Source of the DNA: Ichthyophis bannanicus
Taxonomy: Eukaryota; Chordata; Amphibia; Gymnophiona; Ichthyophiidae
Direction of reading: 5' to 3'
DNA length: 64,000 nucleotides
Assembly: GCA_033557465.1 (NCBI GenBank)
Contig: CM066043.1
Span: 112,458,278 to 112,522,277 of the forward strand
The notes below the pieces were generated by a model. The model did no database searches, was not told the origin of the DNA, and saw only the letters and a program-made list of their open reading frames with translations. The translations under genes and the position numbers were made by a program. This document shows, piece after piece, positions 18,702 to 28,174 of this stretch (positions are counted from its first letter, which is position 1; the number at the start of each line of letters is the position of its first letter).

Positions 18702-19200
18702 ACCACCTTTCACTGTCGAATGAGCCAAATGTTCATCAATCAACCTCAGGGAGACCTTGCAAGCTCTGCTGTAATTCACTTTGTGTATATCACTACCTTT
18801 CCTCTCTTATCTTTCCCTACACACCTCCTCAGGAACTACACTCTTTTGGCAGATCCCTTTTATCTGTACCCCTCTCTTCCACTGCCAACTCCAAATGCCC
18901 ATCTTTCTACTTTGCTGCTCCTTATGTTTGTAATAAACTACCTGCATCAGTACATCAGACTCCATCTGTAGTCTTGTTCAAATCCAGGCTAGAAACTTAC
19001 TTCTTTGGGAACCTAATCCCCTTTGTCTCCTATTCACCTCCTATGTTTTTCCTTACCATCCCCTTAGATATATCCTTGTCCCCGTTTGTTGTGTTTTGTC
19101 TTGATTAGACTGTAAACTCTTGTGAGCAGGGACTGTCTCTCACATGTCCCTGTACAATGCTGCATCCACCTTGTAGCATTATACAAATAATAAATAGTAG
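18702..19200 (+). pseudogene. 3' end of an L2/CR1-like LINE
   Basis: In one plus frame near 18886-19020 the peptide FYFAAPYVCNKLPASVHQT continues into SVVLFKSRLETYFFG. This is the standard C terminus of L2-like RT proteins (F.FAAP..WN.LP..IR). It is followed by a 3' UTR with GAGCAGGGACTGTCTCTCAC and a tail of ATAATAAATAGTAGTAG. There is no RT core, so it is a 5'-truncated copy. The tail differs from that of the LINE at 6291-11747, so it is another family. Confidence 0.7.
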
Positions 19201-20254
19201 TAGTATTAAGTACCAGACTGGCTTGAACCAGCATTCAAGGAAAAAGAGGACAGGTAGTCTGTCGAAGGAGCTGACAAGCTACGCTCTTGCCTGAAACCTC
19301 TGAACACTCCCCTTTCTCCCCAGCTGAACATGGTATGGATGCACTCAGAAGGAATAGACTGAGTTAAACTCCAAGCTGCACCTCAGGAGGGACTGCCTGC
19401 ATCCACTGAGCGGAATTACAATTGCGCTAAGGCCCCACGGAGGTGATATGAGCCTATCAGACGCCCCCCACCAGGACAACCTCTATTGCAAAACAGAGGC
19501 CTCAAAGGACTCACTTTCTCCAGAGGGCAGCTTCAGGCTTTACACAAGATTATAGAAGGTCCTTTGCCCTTCTCTGCCGGTCTTCCAAGAATCTCTATTG
19601 GCGAACTTCTTGCTCAGAAAGAAAGCAACCCTCAAGGGGAACTTTTCCTCCACAGACCAGACCCATCATCAGAATAATGTCAGCACTAGTAACTGGCCCA
19701 GAGCACTGCCATCATGGAGCTGGGAAGGACCGCACCAGCATCAGCTAGCAGCAGTCACTAAGGCAGGACACTGAGTCTCTTAGCCTCTGAAAGGAGACTG
19801 GGCTTAAATGATTATTTGACCCCACCCAAGCCAGATGTTCTCATGAACAAATATGCAACTTTGAGATCAAGGGGCCACTTCCCTATGGCCAGAGTCACCA
19901 GGCCATCAGCAGAGGGTGAAGTCCTCATCCGAGGGCTAGCCTCAGGCATGCACAGAGCACTGCCAAAAAGTCAAAAGCAGCTACTGCTAAAACCTTTGTA
20001 AGGCCTTAGATTTCCCCACATGCAGCACCTCCCACCACCAGGACAGTCTTGCACTTCACTCTCATGAAGTGGATGTCCATCCTATGGGGTCAAAGGGCTA
20101 ATCCAGCTCACCTTGGTGAAGGGGATTGCTGAGACAGGACTTTAGGATTCCAGGGATCCAGTTTGTGGGTTTTCTCCCTAAAAGCCCACATTACCACATA
20201 GGACCAAGAGGTTGTCAAGTAGCAGAAATGTGGGCCCACCTAGTGTAAAGGGAA
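19201..20254. other. Unassigned DNA left of element F
   Basis: No coding remnant or known repeat end is recognised. A segment at 19621-19727 recurs inside element F at about 20717-20825 with scattered differences. Otherwise I see nothing to name. Confidence 0.4.
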
Positions 20255-20799
20255 AGTGTAGTTACTCACCTGTAACTGGTATTCTCCAGGGACAGCAGGA
20301 ATCAGTCCTCACATATGGGTGATGTTGGCACTGACTGAGCCAGCGTGGAGCATTTCCCCAGCTTTCAAAGAAAGCCTTTGGGAATGCCACCATGCATGCG
20401 TGGTCCTCTTCCTGCCCAAGGGTGCCATCTTGCTCAATCAGGTGCCATAGCTAGAGCCCCACCAAGAAGATGGCAAAATATGGACAGCAACTCCAAGGGC
20501 AGGAGGGACGGTTGTGAGGGTCTATTCCTGCTGTCCTTGGAAAACACCTGTTACAGGTGAGTAACTACACTTTCTCCAGGAATAAGCAGGCAGTCAGTCC
20601 TCGCATATGGGACTACCTAGCTACAAGCTACCGAGGTCCTGCAGGAAAAGCACGGCGAAGCCATGAGCAGCCACAAGCTAATCTGAAGACAGACCTGATC
20701 ACCCCAAGTCCATGGAGAGAAAGCAACCCTTAAGGGGAACCTTTCCTCCACAGACTAGAATAATCATCAGAATAATGTCAGTACTAGTAACTGGCAAAG

Positions 20800-21910
20800 A
20801 ACACTGCCATGATGGAGCTGGGAGACACTGAACCAGCCTGAACAAGGATTGGAGGGCAGGAGTTGCTTAAACCCCAAAACAAATACGGAGAACAGCCTGG
20901 CCAAAGGCGCTATCCCGACGGATTCCCTCTCCAGGCAGCAATGGGTCATGAAAGTATAAGCAGAGGACAAGGTGATGGCCTGGCAGATGTCTGCCAGGGG
21001 CACCGAGCGGAGGCTCGCGACAAATGTTACCATCACTCAGACGTGTGCCGTGACCCGGCGTCCAGTGGCAGAACAGCCTGGGACTGGGCAAAGGTAATGC
21101 AGTCCGCCACCCAAATGGACAAGGTCTGCTTGGTGCCTGTCCCAGATGGCTGGGATCGTAGAAGACAAAAAGCTGCCCAGCTTTGTGATGGCCCCAAGTC
21201 CGCTGCCAGTAGGACAGCGCTTGCAGTCCAGGGTATGGAGAACAGTTGACACCGAGTCAACGTGGGGCCTCAAGAAGAAAGTGGGCAACACCACCTCCTG
21301 GTTGAAATGGAAGTTTGAGACAAACTTCAGGAGGAACTTGGGGTGTGTGTGAAGAACCACCCTGTTCTTGTAGAACCTGGTGTATGGCGCCTCAGCCATC
21401 AGGGCCTGCAGCTTGCTGACTCTACAGGCGGAAGTGAGCTCCACTAGGAAGGCCACCTTCTAGGATAAATGCCACAAGGAGCAAGTAGCCAGGGGCTCAA
21501 AGGGCAACTTAAGTCAGCTGCGTGAGGACCACATTGAGGTCCCATTCTGCCAGGAATTGGCGGATAGGGGGCTTTGAGAGGAGCAAGCACAGCATGAAAC
21601 GAGAGACGAGGGGCTGCCCTGAGAGAGGCGTGCCTTCGATGGGATGATGGTTTGCCAAGATCACACTCATGTGAACCCTGACAGAGTTAGATTTTAGCCC
21701 AGACTGTGAGAGATGGAGCAAGTATTGCAGGACAGAGTGTACTGGGAAGGAGAATGGGTTCACGCACTTCTCCAAACACCACACCGAAAACCTGCGCCAC
21801 TTGAAGGTGTAAGCCCATTTCATCGTGTCCTTATGAGAGGCCAGGAGGATGTCCTCAACCTCCCTGGGGAGATGAAGGGGAACTAAGACGACCCGTTCAG
21901 CAGCCAAGCT
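20800..21910 (-). pseudogene. F tyrosine recombinase
   Basis: Recognisable blocks from high to low coordinate are AAERVVLVPLHLPREVEDI, FKWRRFSVWCLEK, LKSNSVRVHMS, ELTSACRVSKLQAL (first catalytic Arg region, altered to CRVS) and APYTRFYKNRVVL. Next come the TAHV...VR box near 21040 and LADICQAITLSSAYTFMTH, where the expected HYC is changed to HCC, so the nucleophile tyrosine is lost. At least three frame changes separate the blocks. Non-functional. Confidence 0.75.
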
Positions 21911-22890
21911 GTAAGGGACAGGGACCCCAGACTGGGGTGGAGGAGCAAGCCCGGTGCGTTAGGAGCCCCGGTGACCTCCCAAGACGGTTGTGTCGAGAGA
22001 CAAAGCAGCAGGGGGAACCATGGCTGTCTGGGCCACCTCGGGGCCACAAGGATCATCGAGGCCCTGTTCCATTGGACCTTGAGAAGGGTCCATGCTATCA
22101 GCAGCATGGGAGGGAAGGCATATAGCAGGCCCGTTGCCCATGAGAGGAGGAAGGTGACTGGAGCCACCCGGCCCAAGTGCATATAGGGACCGCAAAACCT
22201 GGGAAGCTGAGCACTGGCTGGACTGATGAAGAGGTCCAGGTCTGGGGTGCCCCAGAGATGGAACAGCTGCTGTGCTGTCGTGGGGCTCGGTGTCACTCGT
22301 GCAGCTGGAGATCTCTTCTTGGTCAGTCCGCCAAGGCATTGTCTTGGCCCGGGAGATAAACGGCTCTGAGGGTAACGTCCCGGCTCACTACATATGAGCA
22401 CAGGGTCACTGCCTCCTGCCAAAGGCTGTAGGAGCCAGTGCCCCCTTGTTTGTTCAGATAGAACATAATGACTTGCTTGTCTGTCTACACGAGCACCACC
22501 TGGTGCCACAGCCGATGCCGGAATGCCTTCAGTGCAAGGAGGACAGTTCAGAGTTCCAGCAGGTTGATCTGCAGCCGACCCACCTCAGGGGACCAGATCC
22601 CTTGGGTGCGCAGCTCCTCTCAATAGGACCCCCAACCCAAGAGGGAGGTGTCCATCATCAGGACTTTCTGGTGGGTCGGGGCTTGGAAGGGCATGCCCCG
22701 TAGCAGGTATTGCGCGTCCTGCTACCAGACCAAGGATTCTGTCATCCAAGGAAAGATCGAGATAGGGTCCTGGAATCGGCTCGTAGCCTGGGCCCACTGT
22801 GCACGGAGGCACCACAGTGCTGCTCGCATGTTGAGGAGGGTGTTGGGCACAATTTGGACCATGGAGGCCATATGGCCTAGGAGGTGAAGT
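21911..22890 (-). pseudogene. F Dam-like region and RNase H
   Basis: Fragments include FHLWGTPDLDLFISPASAQL and YAFPPMLLI (Dam-like region), RWPRQPWFPLLL, and an HVLSEQTRG-type shadow of the K.QGGTGS box. SLG.GTP-like RNase H remnants lie near 22640. Frames shift repeatedly; the region is identified by block order relative to element A. Confidence 0.65.
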
Positions 22891-23700
22891 TTCAACACAG
22901 TCGAGACTGTGCGGTGAGTCCGCACGTCGGACGCCAGGAACATGAAGCAGTCTGCCCTGTCCTGGGGAGGAAGGCCTTGGCCTGGAGAGTATCCAGGTGA
23001 GCCCCTATGAACTCCAGGGATTGCAGTGGAGTAAGGTGGGATTTTGGGTGGCTGACCACGAAGCCCAGGTGCCGTAGAAGCCAGATGGTGCAGCCTTTAT
23101 GAGTCAGCCGTCTAGGTAAGGGTAGATGAAGGCCCCTTGGAGAATGAGGTGGGCCACCACCACTGTGAGACACTTGGTGAAGATCCGTGGTGTGGAGGCG
23201 AGGCCGAAGGGGAGCACCCTGTACTGGTAGTGACTGCCTCAGACAACAAACCGCAGGTACTGTCTGTGGTTGGGGTGGATGAGGATGTGGGTGTAAGCAT
23301 TCTTTAAGTCCTAGGAGCATGGTCAATTGCCCTGCTGGAAATAGGGCAGCAGTGTTCCAAGTGAGAGTATTTTGAACTTCTCCTGCACCAGGAATCTGTT
23401 CAGGTTCCTCAGGTCGAGGATGGGCCTGAGACCTCCCGTTCTTTTCGGGAAGAGGAAGTATCTGGAGAAGAACCCTCTTCCTCTGAGATGAGATGGTATG
23501 GGCTCCACCACTCCGTCTCTAAGGAGGCCTGCCAGCTTCTGAATTAGTAAGGCCTGATGCAGGGGAAGCTGCTTGGGCTCCCCAGGAGAGTAGGGGGGGG
23601 GGAGGCAGCTGGTCCAGATGGAAGAGGTAAACCTCCCTGATGATGAAGAACTCAAGTGTTGGTGGTAATGGAGTCCCACCGGTGGGCAAAGTGGACCAGC
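22891..23700 (-). pseudogene. F reverse transcriptase
   Basis: The upstream block RYFLFPKRTGGLRPILDLRN and KFKILSLGTLLPYFQQGN is followed, after a frameshift at about 23325, by DAYTHILIHP-type and QYRVLPFGLAST-type remnants. A YLD(G)-like box lies near 23110 and LEFIGAHLDT near 23010. The catalytic YLDD is not intact. Dead copy. Confidence 0.7.
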
Positions 23701-23734
23701 CTCCCCTCTTGTCAGTAGCTGGTCATCCTGCAGT

Positions 23735-25651
23735 CAAGAGGCTATGCTGGGGGCGTCAAAAGCCCAAGCCCGGCTGTGTTGGAGCCGACAACTGAGTCTT
23801 TGGTCCTTTGGGCTTGCGAGGCCCCTGGACGGAGCCCTTACCTTGACCACCCTGCGGCAGAGTCTGCGTGGTCCGGTACGAGGGTTATCCCCTGTAAGGC
23901 AGGCCCTTCCTGAGGAAGAAGGGTTTCTTCCCTTGCGACATTTTCCTAGGAAGGGCAGAGGTCTTCCTGGAGAGCAGAGTATGGATGATATTCTCTGTCT
24001 CAATTTCAGCCACTTTGTCTTCTATAGGCTTACCAAAGAGCTGCTCCCTGACGTCAAGAGCTTCTCCTGGACCCACTGCTCCAAGTCGGAGGACTGCAGC
24101 CAAGCCTGCCGGCAGACGCCAATGCTGGCTGCCACCACTCGTGCGGGGACTCGAAGCCACTGTAGGCGGCCCAGATAGGTATTTGGAGCACTCACCGACC
24201 GACTCCGAGGCCGGCCCGTTCCTTGGTGAGGTCTTGGAGGAACATACCAATGTAGAGTTGGTAGACCTGGATGTGGCATGCTAGCATGGAGCCCTGGTAA
24301 CATTTGTGCCCAAGGGCATCGAGAGCGTGAGACTCCCTGCCCAGCAGGACTGAAGAGCGAGGTCTTTGGACTCTTTTGCTTGCTCATAACCGGCTCGACG
24401 ACCATGGAGGTGTGGGGAAGCTGTGCCTTTCGAAACCCCGGTTCCCTGAACCCTGTACATTGAGTCTAGACATCGGCTGACGATCGGGACAGAACCCGGG
24501 TTCTCCCACATATAGAGAAGGATCCGGTTAAGGATGGATGGGACTGGAACCGTGAGGGTTTCCCTCAGTGGTGCCTCATATTGGAGGATATCGAGCTCCT
24601 CCGCTCGAGGTTCCTCCTCCGATTTGGTGCTAAGCACGAAAGCCTGTGCCATATCATGGACAAACTTGAGGAAAGGTGTGTCCTCAGGAGGAGACCGTCG
24701 TCTCTGGGTCGGCACGGATGGGCCCGAGGGGAGGTCTTGGTGGGTTCGAGTCTCTGGTGAACTGTCCGCATCGGATTCCCACTACAAATAGTCCATGGAG
24801 GACTCAAGATCAGGCAGTTCAAGGTGGGTCGATGACCCACACCGGGTTCCCGAGGCGGGAGCCTGTCCTGAGCTGGAGGTGCTTGCCCGAGAAGATCTCA
24901 CACCCAAGGAACGGGAAGGAGATCGAGACCCTTGCCGAGGATCCTCACAAGGCATCTGGCTCTCGGGGATCAATGTGGTGGCTCAGCGAGTCCTCGAGGA
25001 TGAGGTCCCTGCGGTCTCAAGACGCGTACCGGCAGAGCCAGGCACCTGCGCCTGCTGGGCAGCAAGGATTGCAGAAACGCTGCGTTATAAGGCCAGCATT
25101 TGGGCCTCCCACTTGGGAGTGGGGCCCTGCGACACTGATACCGGGGTGACCGGGTCAGGCATCGAGGAGGTCCTTGCCGGGACGACCCTCGAGAGACCAG
25201 GCACCATTGCCGGAGGCCTCTGCAACGGTTCGAGATACCTTTCTCGGACACTCCCTCTCCGACTCTTCAGACTGTCGTCGAGGGCGGAGAGACCGGGCGC
25301 GTGACTTCTCACACTTGTCCGACCCCCCCCCCCCCCCAATGACGTCCATGCAGCCTCCTTTTTCCGCTCACACTCGGGGAATCCTTGGTCAGAGTGCCTG
25401 TGGGGGAACTTTGGACAGCTCCGAGGATTGCAGGGTTTCTGAGTGCGGGGGGATACTGGGGTCGAGTCTGCCTTATGAAAGATATCATCTACTTTCTGCC
25501 AGTGACTCTGGATGGCCTTAGAGGACACCTTTCAGCAAAAGGAGCATTGCTCCGGGTCATGATCGGCGCCCAGACACCGGAGAAAGCAGTCATGGGTGTC
25601 TGAGTGATATGTTTTTGGAGCACCGATCGCATTTTTTGAAACTGGTGGCCA
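23735..25651 (-). pseudogene. F gag
   Basis: The start MATSFKKCDRC at about 25651 leads into the zinc pattern with a frameshift, then SSKAIQSHWQK. The conserved core lies at 24715-24281: RRRSPPEDTPFLKFVHDM, EEEPRAEELDILQYEA, LLYMWENP and SMYRV. Near 24150-23960 remnants of the C-terminal part remain (WLQSSDLEQWVQEKL, KTSALPRKMSQGKKPF). Many breaks. A run of 16 C at 25322-25337 lies in the middle. Confidence 0.7.
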
Positions 25652-26057
25652 TTGGGGGGAAAAGAGCCCCTGCGAGGTTGAAGATCCTCGATGCGGCCAG
25701 CGGTCAAAAAGGGTGCAAAAGTGTTAAGGTAGGAAAGAAGGGAAAAAAACGGTTCCCGAGACTGACCGCCAAAGCAGCAGTGCTCGAGAGGCGGGAAGGG
25801 GAACTTGTGCTAGCCAGAAAGCACAAAAATGTACTTAGTGAAAAAGTAACGTTTTCTAGGGACGAGACACATCCGAAGGGCTCCATGGAAAAAGGGAGAC
25901 TGAGCAAGATGGCACCCTTGGGCGGGAAGGGGACCACACATGCATTGGTGTATTCCCAAAGGCTTTCTGTGAAAGATGGGGAAATGCTTCACACGGGCTC
26001 TGTTGCTGCCAATGTCACCCATATGTGAGGGCTGGTTTCCTGCTTGTTCCTGGAGAA

Positions 26058-26935
26058 CTACCTTCTAACCCTCACCCAAAAACCAGCTTCATGCTCTAAG
26101 GAGACACCTTAATGTCCTGGACAGGCCTAAACAGGGCCTAACGGAGAAAAAAAGCAGATTCTTCCTGAATCCTAATGGACCTCTAGGGGAACCACCACTC
26201 CGTTCTCTGACTTAGTACCGACGATTGGAAGGTGTCCTCAAGCCCTTTCAACATCCCCCGCAGGGGAAGGCTGGGCTCACAGAGGACGCAAAGACAAAAA
26301 AAGAGCCGTGACCTCTCTGGCTGATCATGAGAAGAGCATTTGGGGTCCCCGGGTACCCAAGAGATATACCCAGGTCCCAAATCCCTCCCACAGAGGGCTG
26401 CCAAGCAGCTATTCAAATGAATACAGCCTGAAGGCTGATTCTGGAGCTGCAGCACAAGCCAGTGAACTAATGACCCCCTCCCCCAAGGTCCACCAGATAC
26501 AGTTAATTCCACCCCACCATGATCCGCTCTCACTGGGGCCAAGCCACCAACCAAAGTGGCATGGAGTTCATCAGTGGAAAGAAAAACAAGGAGCAACAGG
26601 GGCATTGCATTGGGCACCGACCAGGGGGGTTCTCAGAATGCAGGCCAAAAGATGCCCTTGGCATCTCAGCCCTAAAGCATATAAAAGCATATAAAAACCA
26701 GCTGCAGTGGCAAAAAAAGGCTGCAGGCTGCATCGGGCCGAATAGCTGAAAACCGCAGTGACAAAAAGAAAAAAAAAAACAACACACACACACCAAAAAC
26801 ATGCACAGCACCATGGCAAAACGGGAGTCCTGAAAAGGGAATCCCAACATTGTCAAGTCGACTGGGAACCCTATTAGGGAGGGCCCAGATGCTCATACAA
26901 GCCTGGCTGATGAAGGTCTCTTTTATTCCTTTTTT
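26058..26935. other. Unassigned DNA right of element F
   Basis: No domain is recognisable. It contains an A run and a short CA repeat at 26769-26795 and two copies of AGCATATAAA near 26680-26695. It may be the other half of the sequence that F interrupted. Confidence 0.35.
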
Positions 26936-27328
26936 TTTTTTTTTAAATTGAAGCTGCTTTATTCAGAGCAGCAGATTCAACTGTTTCCCATTTAAAGCAG
27001 TGAGAGAAAAATGAACTAACAAGTTGAAAAAACAGCAAAAGCAGATAAGGACAGCAAGAGGGATCGGGTCTCGGACCCTATTTACAGGCTCCCAGCTGGG
27101 AGTCCCAAAGAGCTATCCTGCTCCTCCTTATGGCCTACCAGTACTAGTAACCCACAGGAAACAGCATGGACACAGGGCAGCTGTCAGCTCTAGAAGGGCG
27201 TGCCGGCCTTCTGAGTAGATGGGCTTTTCATGACTCAATCCAAGGTCTCTGCACCTTAGTGTGGGGCAAGGAGAGTCAGGCCTATCTTCACTGCTGTACC
27301 AGTACATGCACCTAGCCACCTGCTGGAA
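26936..27328 (-). pseudogene. Possible mRNA retrocopy (3' end with poly(A))
   Basis: On the minus strand an AATAAA signal at about 26960-26965 is followed about 15 bases later by a run of roughly 16 A (T run at 26928-26944). That is the arrangement of a polyadenylated transcript copied into the genome. Upstream sequence reads as a short open frame (27343-27128) ending in FLWVTSTGRP, then a plausible 3' UTR. I cannot identify a parent gene. A SINE or LINE 3' end is the main alternative. Confidence 0.35.
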
Positions 27329-27637
27329 AGCATAGTTACTCACCTATAAAAGGTGTTCTCTGGGGACAGCAGGAATCAGTCCTCACATATGGGTGACGTG
27401 GGTGCCAACGAAGCCACGTGGAGCAAACCCCCAGCTTTCAAAGAAAGCCTTTGGGATTGCTACCACACATGCGTGGTCGCCTTCCCGTAAAAGAGTGCCA
27501 TCTTGCTCAGTCAAATGACATAGCTAAAAGACAGCAAAACAAATAAAGATGGTATGACTGCAACTCCAAGGGGAGGAGGGAGGGCTGTGAGGATTGATTC
27601 CTGCTGTCCCCAGAGAAAAACTGTTACAGGTGAGTAA
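27329..27637 (-). repeat. Group 3 DIRS left-end fragment
   Basis: It begins AGCATAGTTACTCACC, runs through TATGGGTGACGTGGGTGCCA and AAGAGTGCCATCTTGCTCAG, and ends with the opposed stem GATTGATTCCTGCTGTCCCC ... CTGTTACAGGTGAGTA. The ICR half beyond that is missing, and a SINE starts at the breakpoint. It is either a solo end left after deletion or an end truncated by the SINE. Confidence 0.7.
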
Positions 27638-27680
27638 GGGAGGAGTGGTTCAGTGGTTGGGACAGGTTACCTCAGGCCGG
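27638..27680 (+). repeat. 5' part of a tRNA-derived SINE, split by element A
   Basis: GGGAGGAGTGG is followed by an A box TGGTTCAGTGGTTGG and CTCAGGCCGG, matching the head of the SINE at 1644-1942. The sequence stops at 27680 where element A begins. It resumes at 33446 with GGCCAGGGGTTCAATTCCC, which holds the B box. Confidence 0.75.
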
Positions 27681-27940
27681 CTGTAACAGGTGTTCTCCAG
27701 GAGCAGCAGGAATCAGTCCTCACTTATGGGTGACGTCGGCGCCGACGGAGCCCTCACGGAGCAATTTTCCCCAGCTTTCAAAGAAAGCCTTTGGGAATTG
27801 CAGCGCGCATGCGCGGTCGTCTTCCCGCCCGAGGGTGCCATCTTAGCCAGTCAGATGACATAGCTAAAAAAAGACAGCATAAAAATTTGCAAAAAGAACA
27901 TAAGCAGACGATTGCAACTCCAAGGGGAGGAGGGAGGGTA

Positions 27941-28038
27941 GTGAGGACTGATTCCTGCTGCTCCTGGAGAACACCTGTTACAGGTGAGTAACTACGCTTT
28001 CTCCAGGACCAAGCAGGAAGTCAGTCCTCACTTATGGG
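27941..28038 (-). repeat. ICR of element A
   Basis: GGACTGATTCCTGCTGCTCC...GGAGAA, then the palindrome CACCTGTTACAGGTG, GAGTAACTACGCT, and TTCTCCAGGACCAAGCAGG. The reverse complement is the right end joined to a complete left end. Since A's own left end is truncated, the ICR records what is missing. Confidence 0.85.
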
Positions 28039-28174
28039 ACTCCCAAGCTCAAGGCTACCGGAGACCCTAAGCACAAAAATGAGCTCCCTCTAGCTCAGCA
28101 GCACAGAAGGATAGAATCTTCGCTGAATTATCACCCACCGGTAGCCCACATCCGGGATGGAGGGTAGGAGTTGC

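Larger units (their letters stand above)
20255..26057 (-). mobile_element. DIRS element F (group 3), decayed but full length
   Basis: It extends from AGTGTAGTTACTCACC at 20255 to GTTCCTGGAGAA at 26057 (5.8 kb). The ICR at 20515-20608 (CACCTGTTACAGGTGAG, then TAACTACACT, TTCTCC) reproduces the private AGTGTAG start, confirming the boundary. YR, Dam-like/RNase H, RT and gag remnants are all present in order but carry many frameshifts. The flanks (19201-20254 and 26058 onward) may be two halves of one older sequence. Confidence 0.85.
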
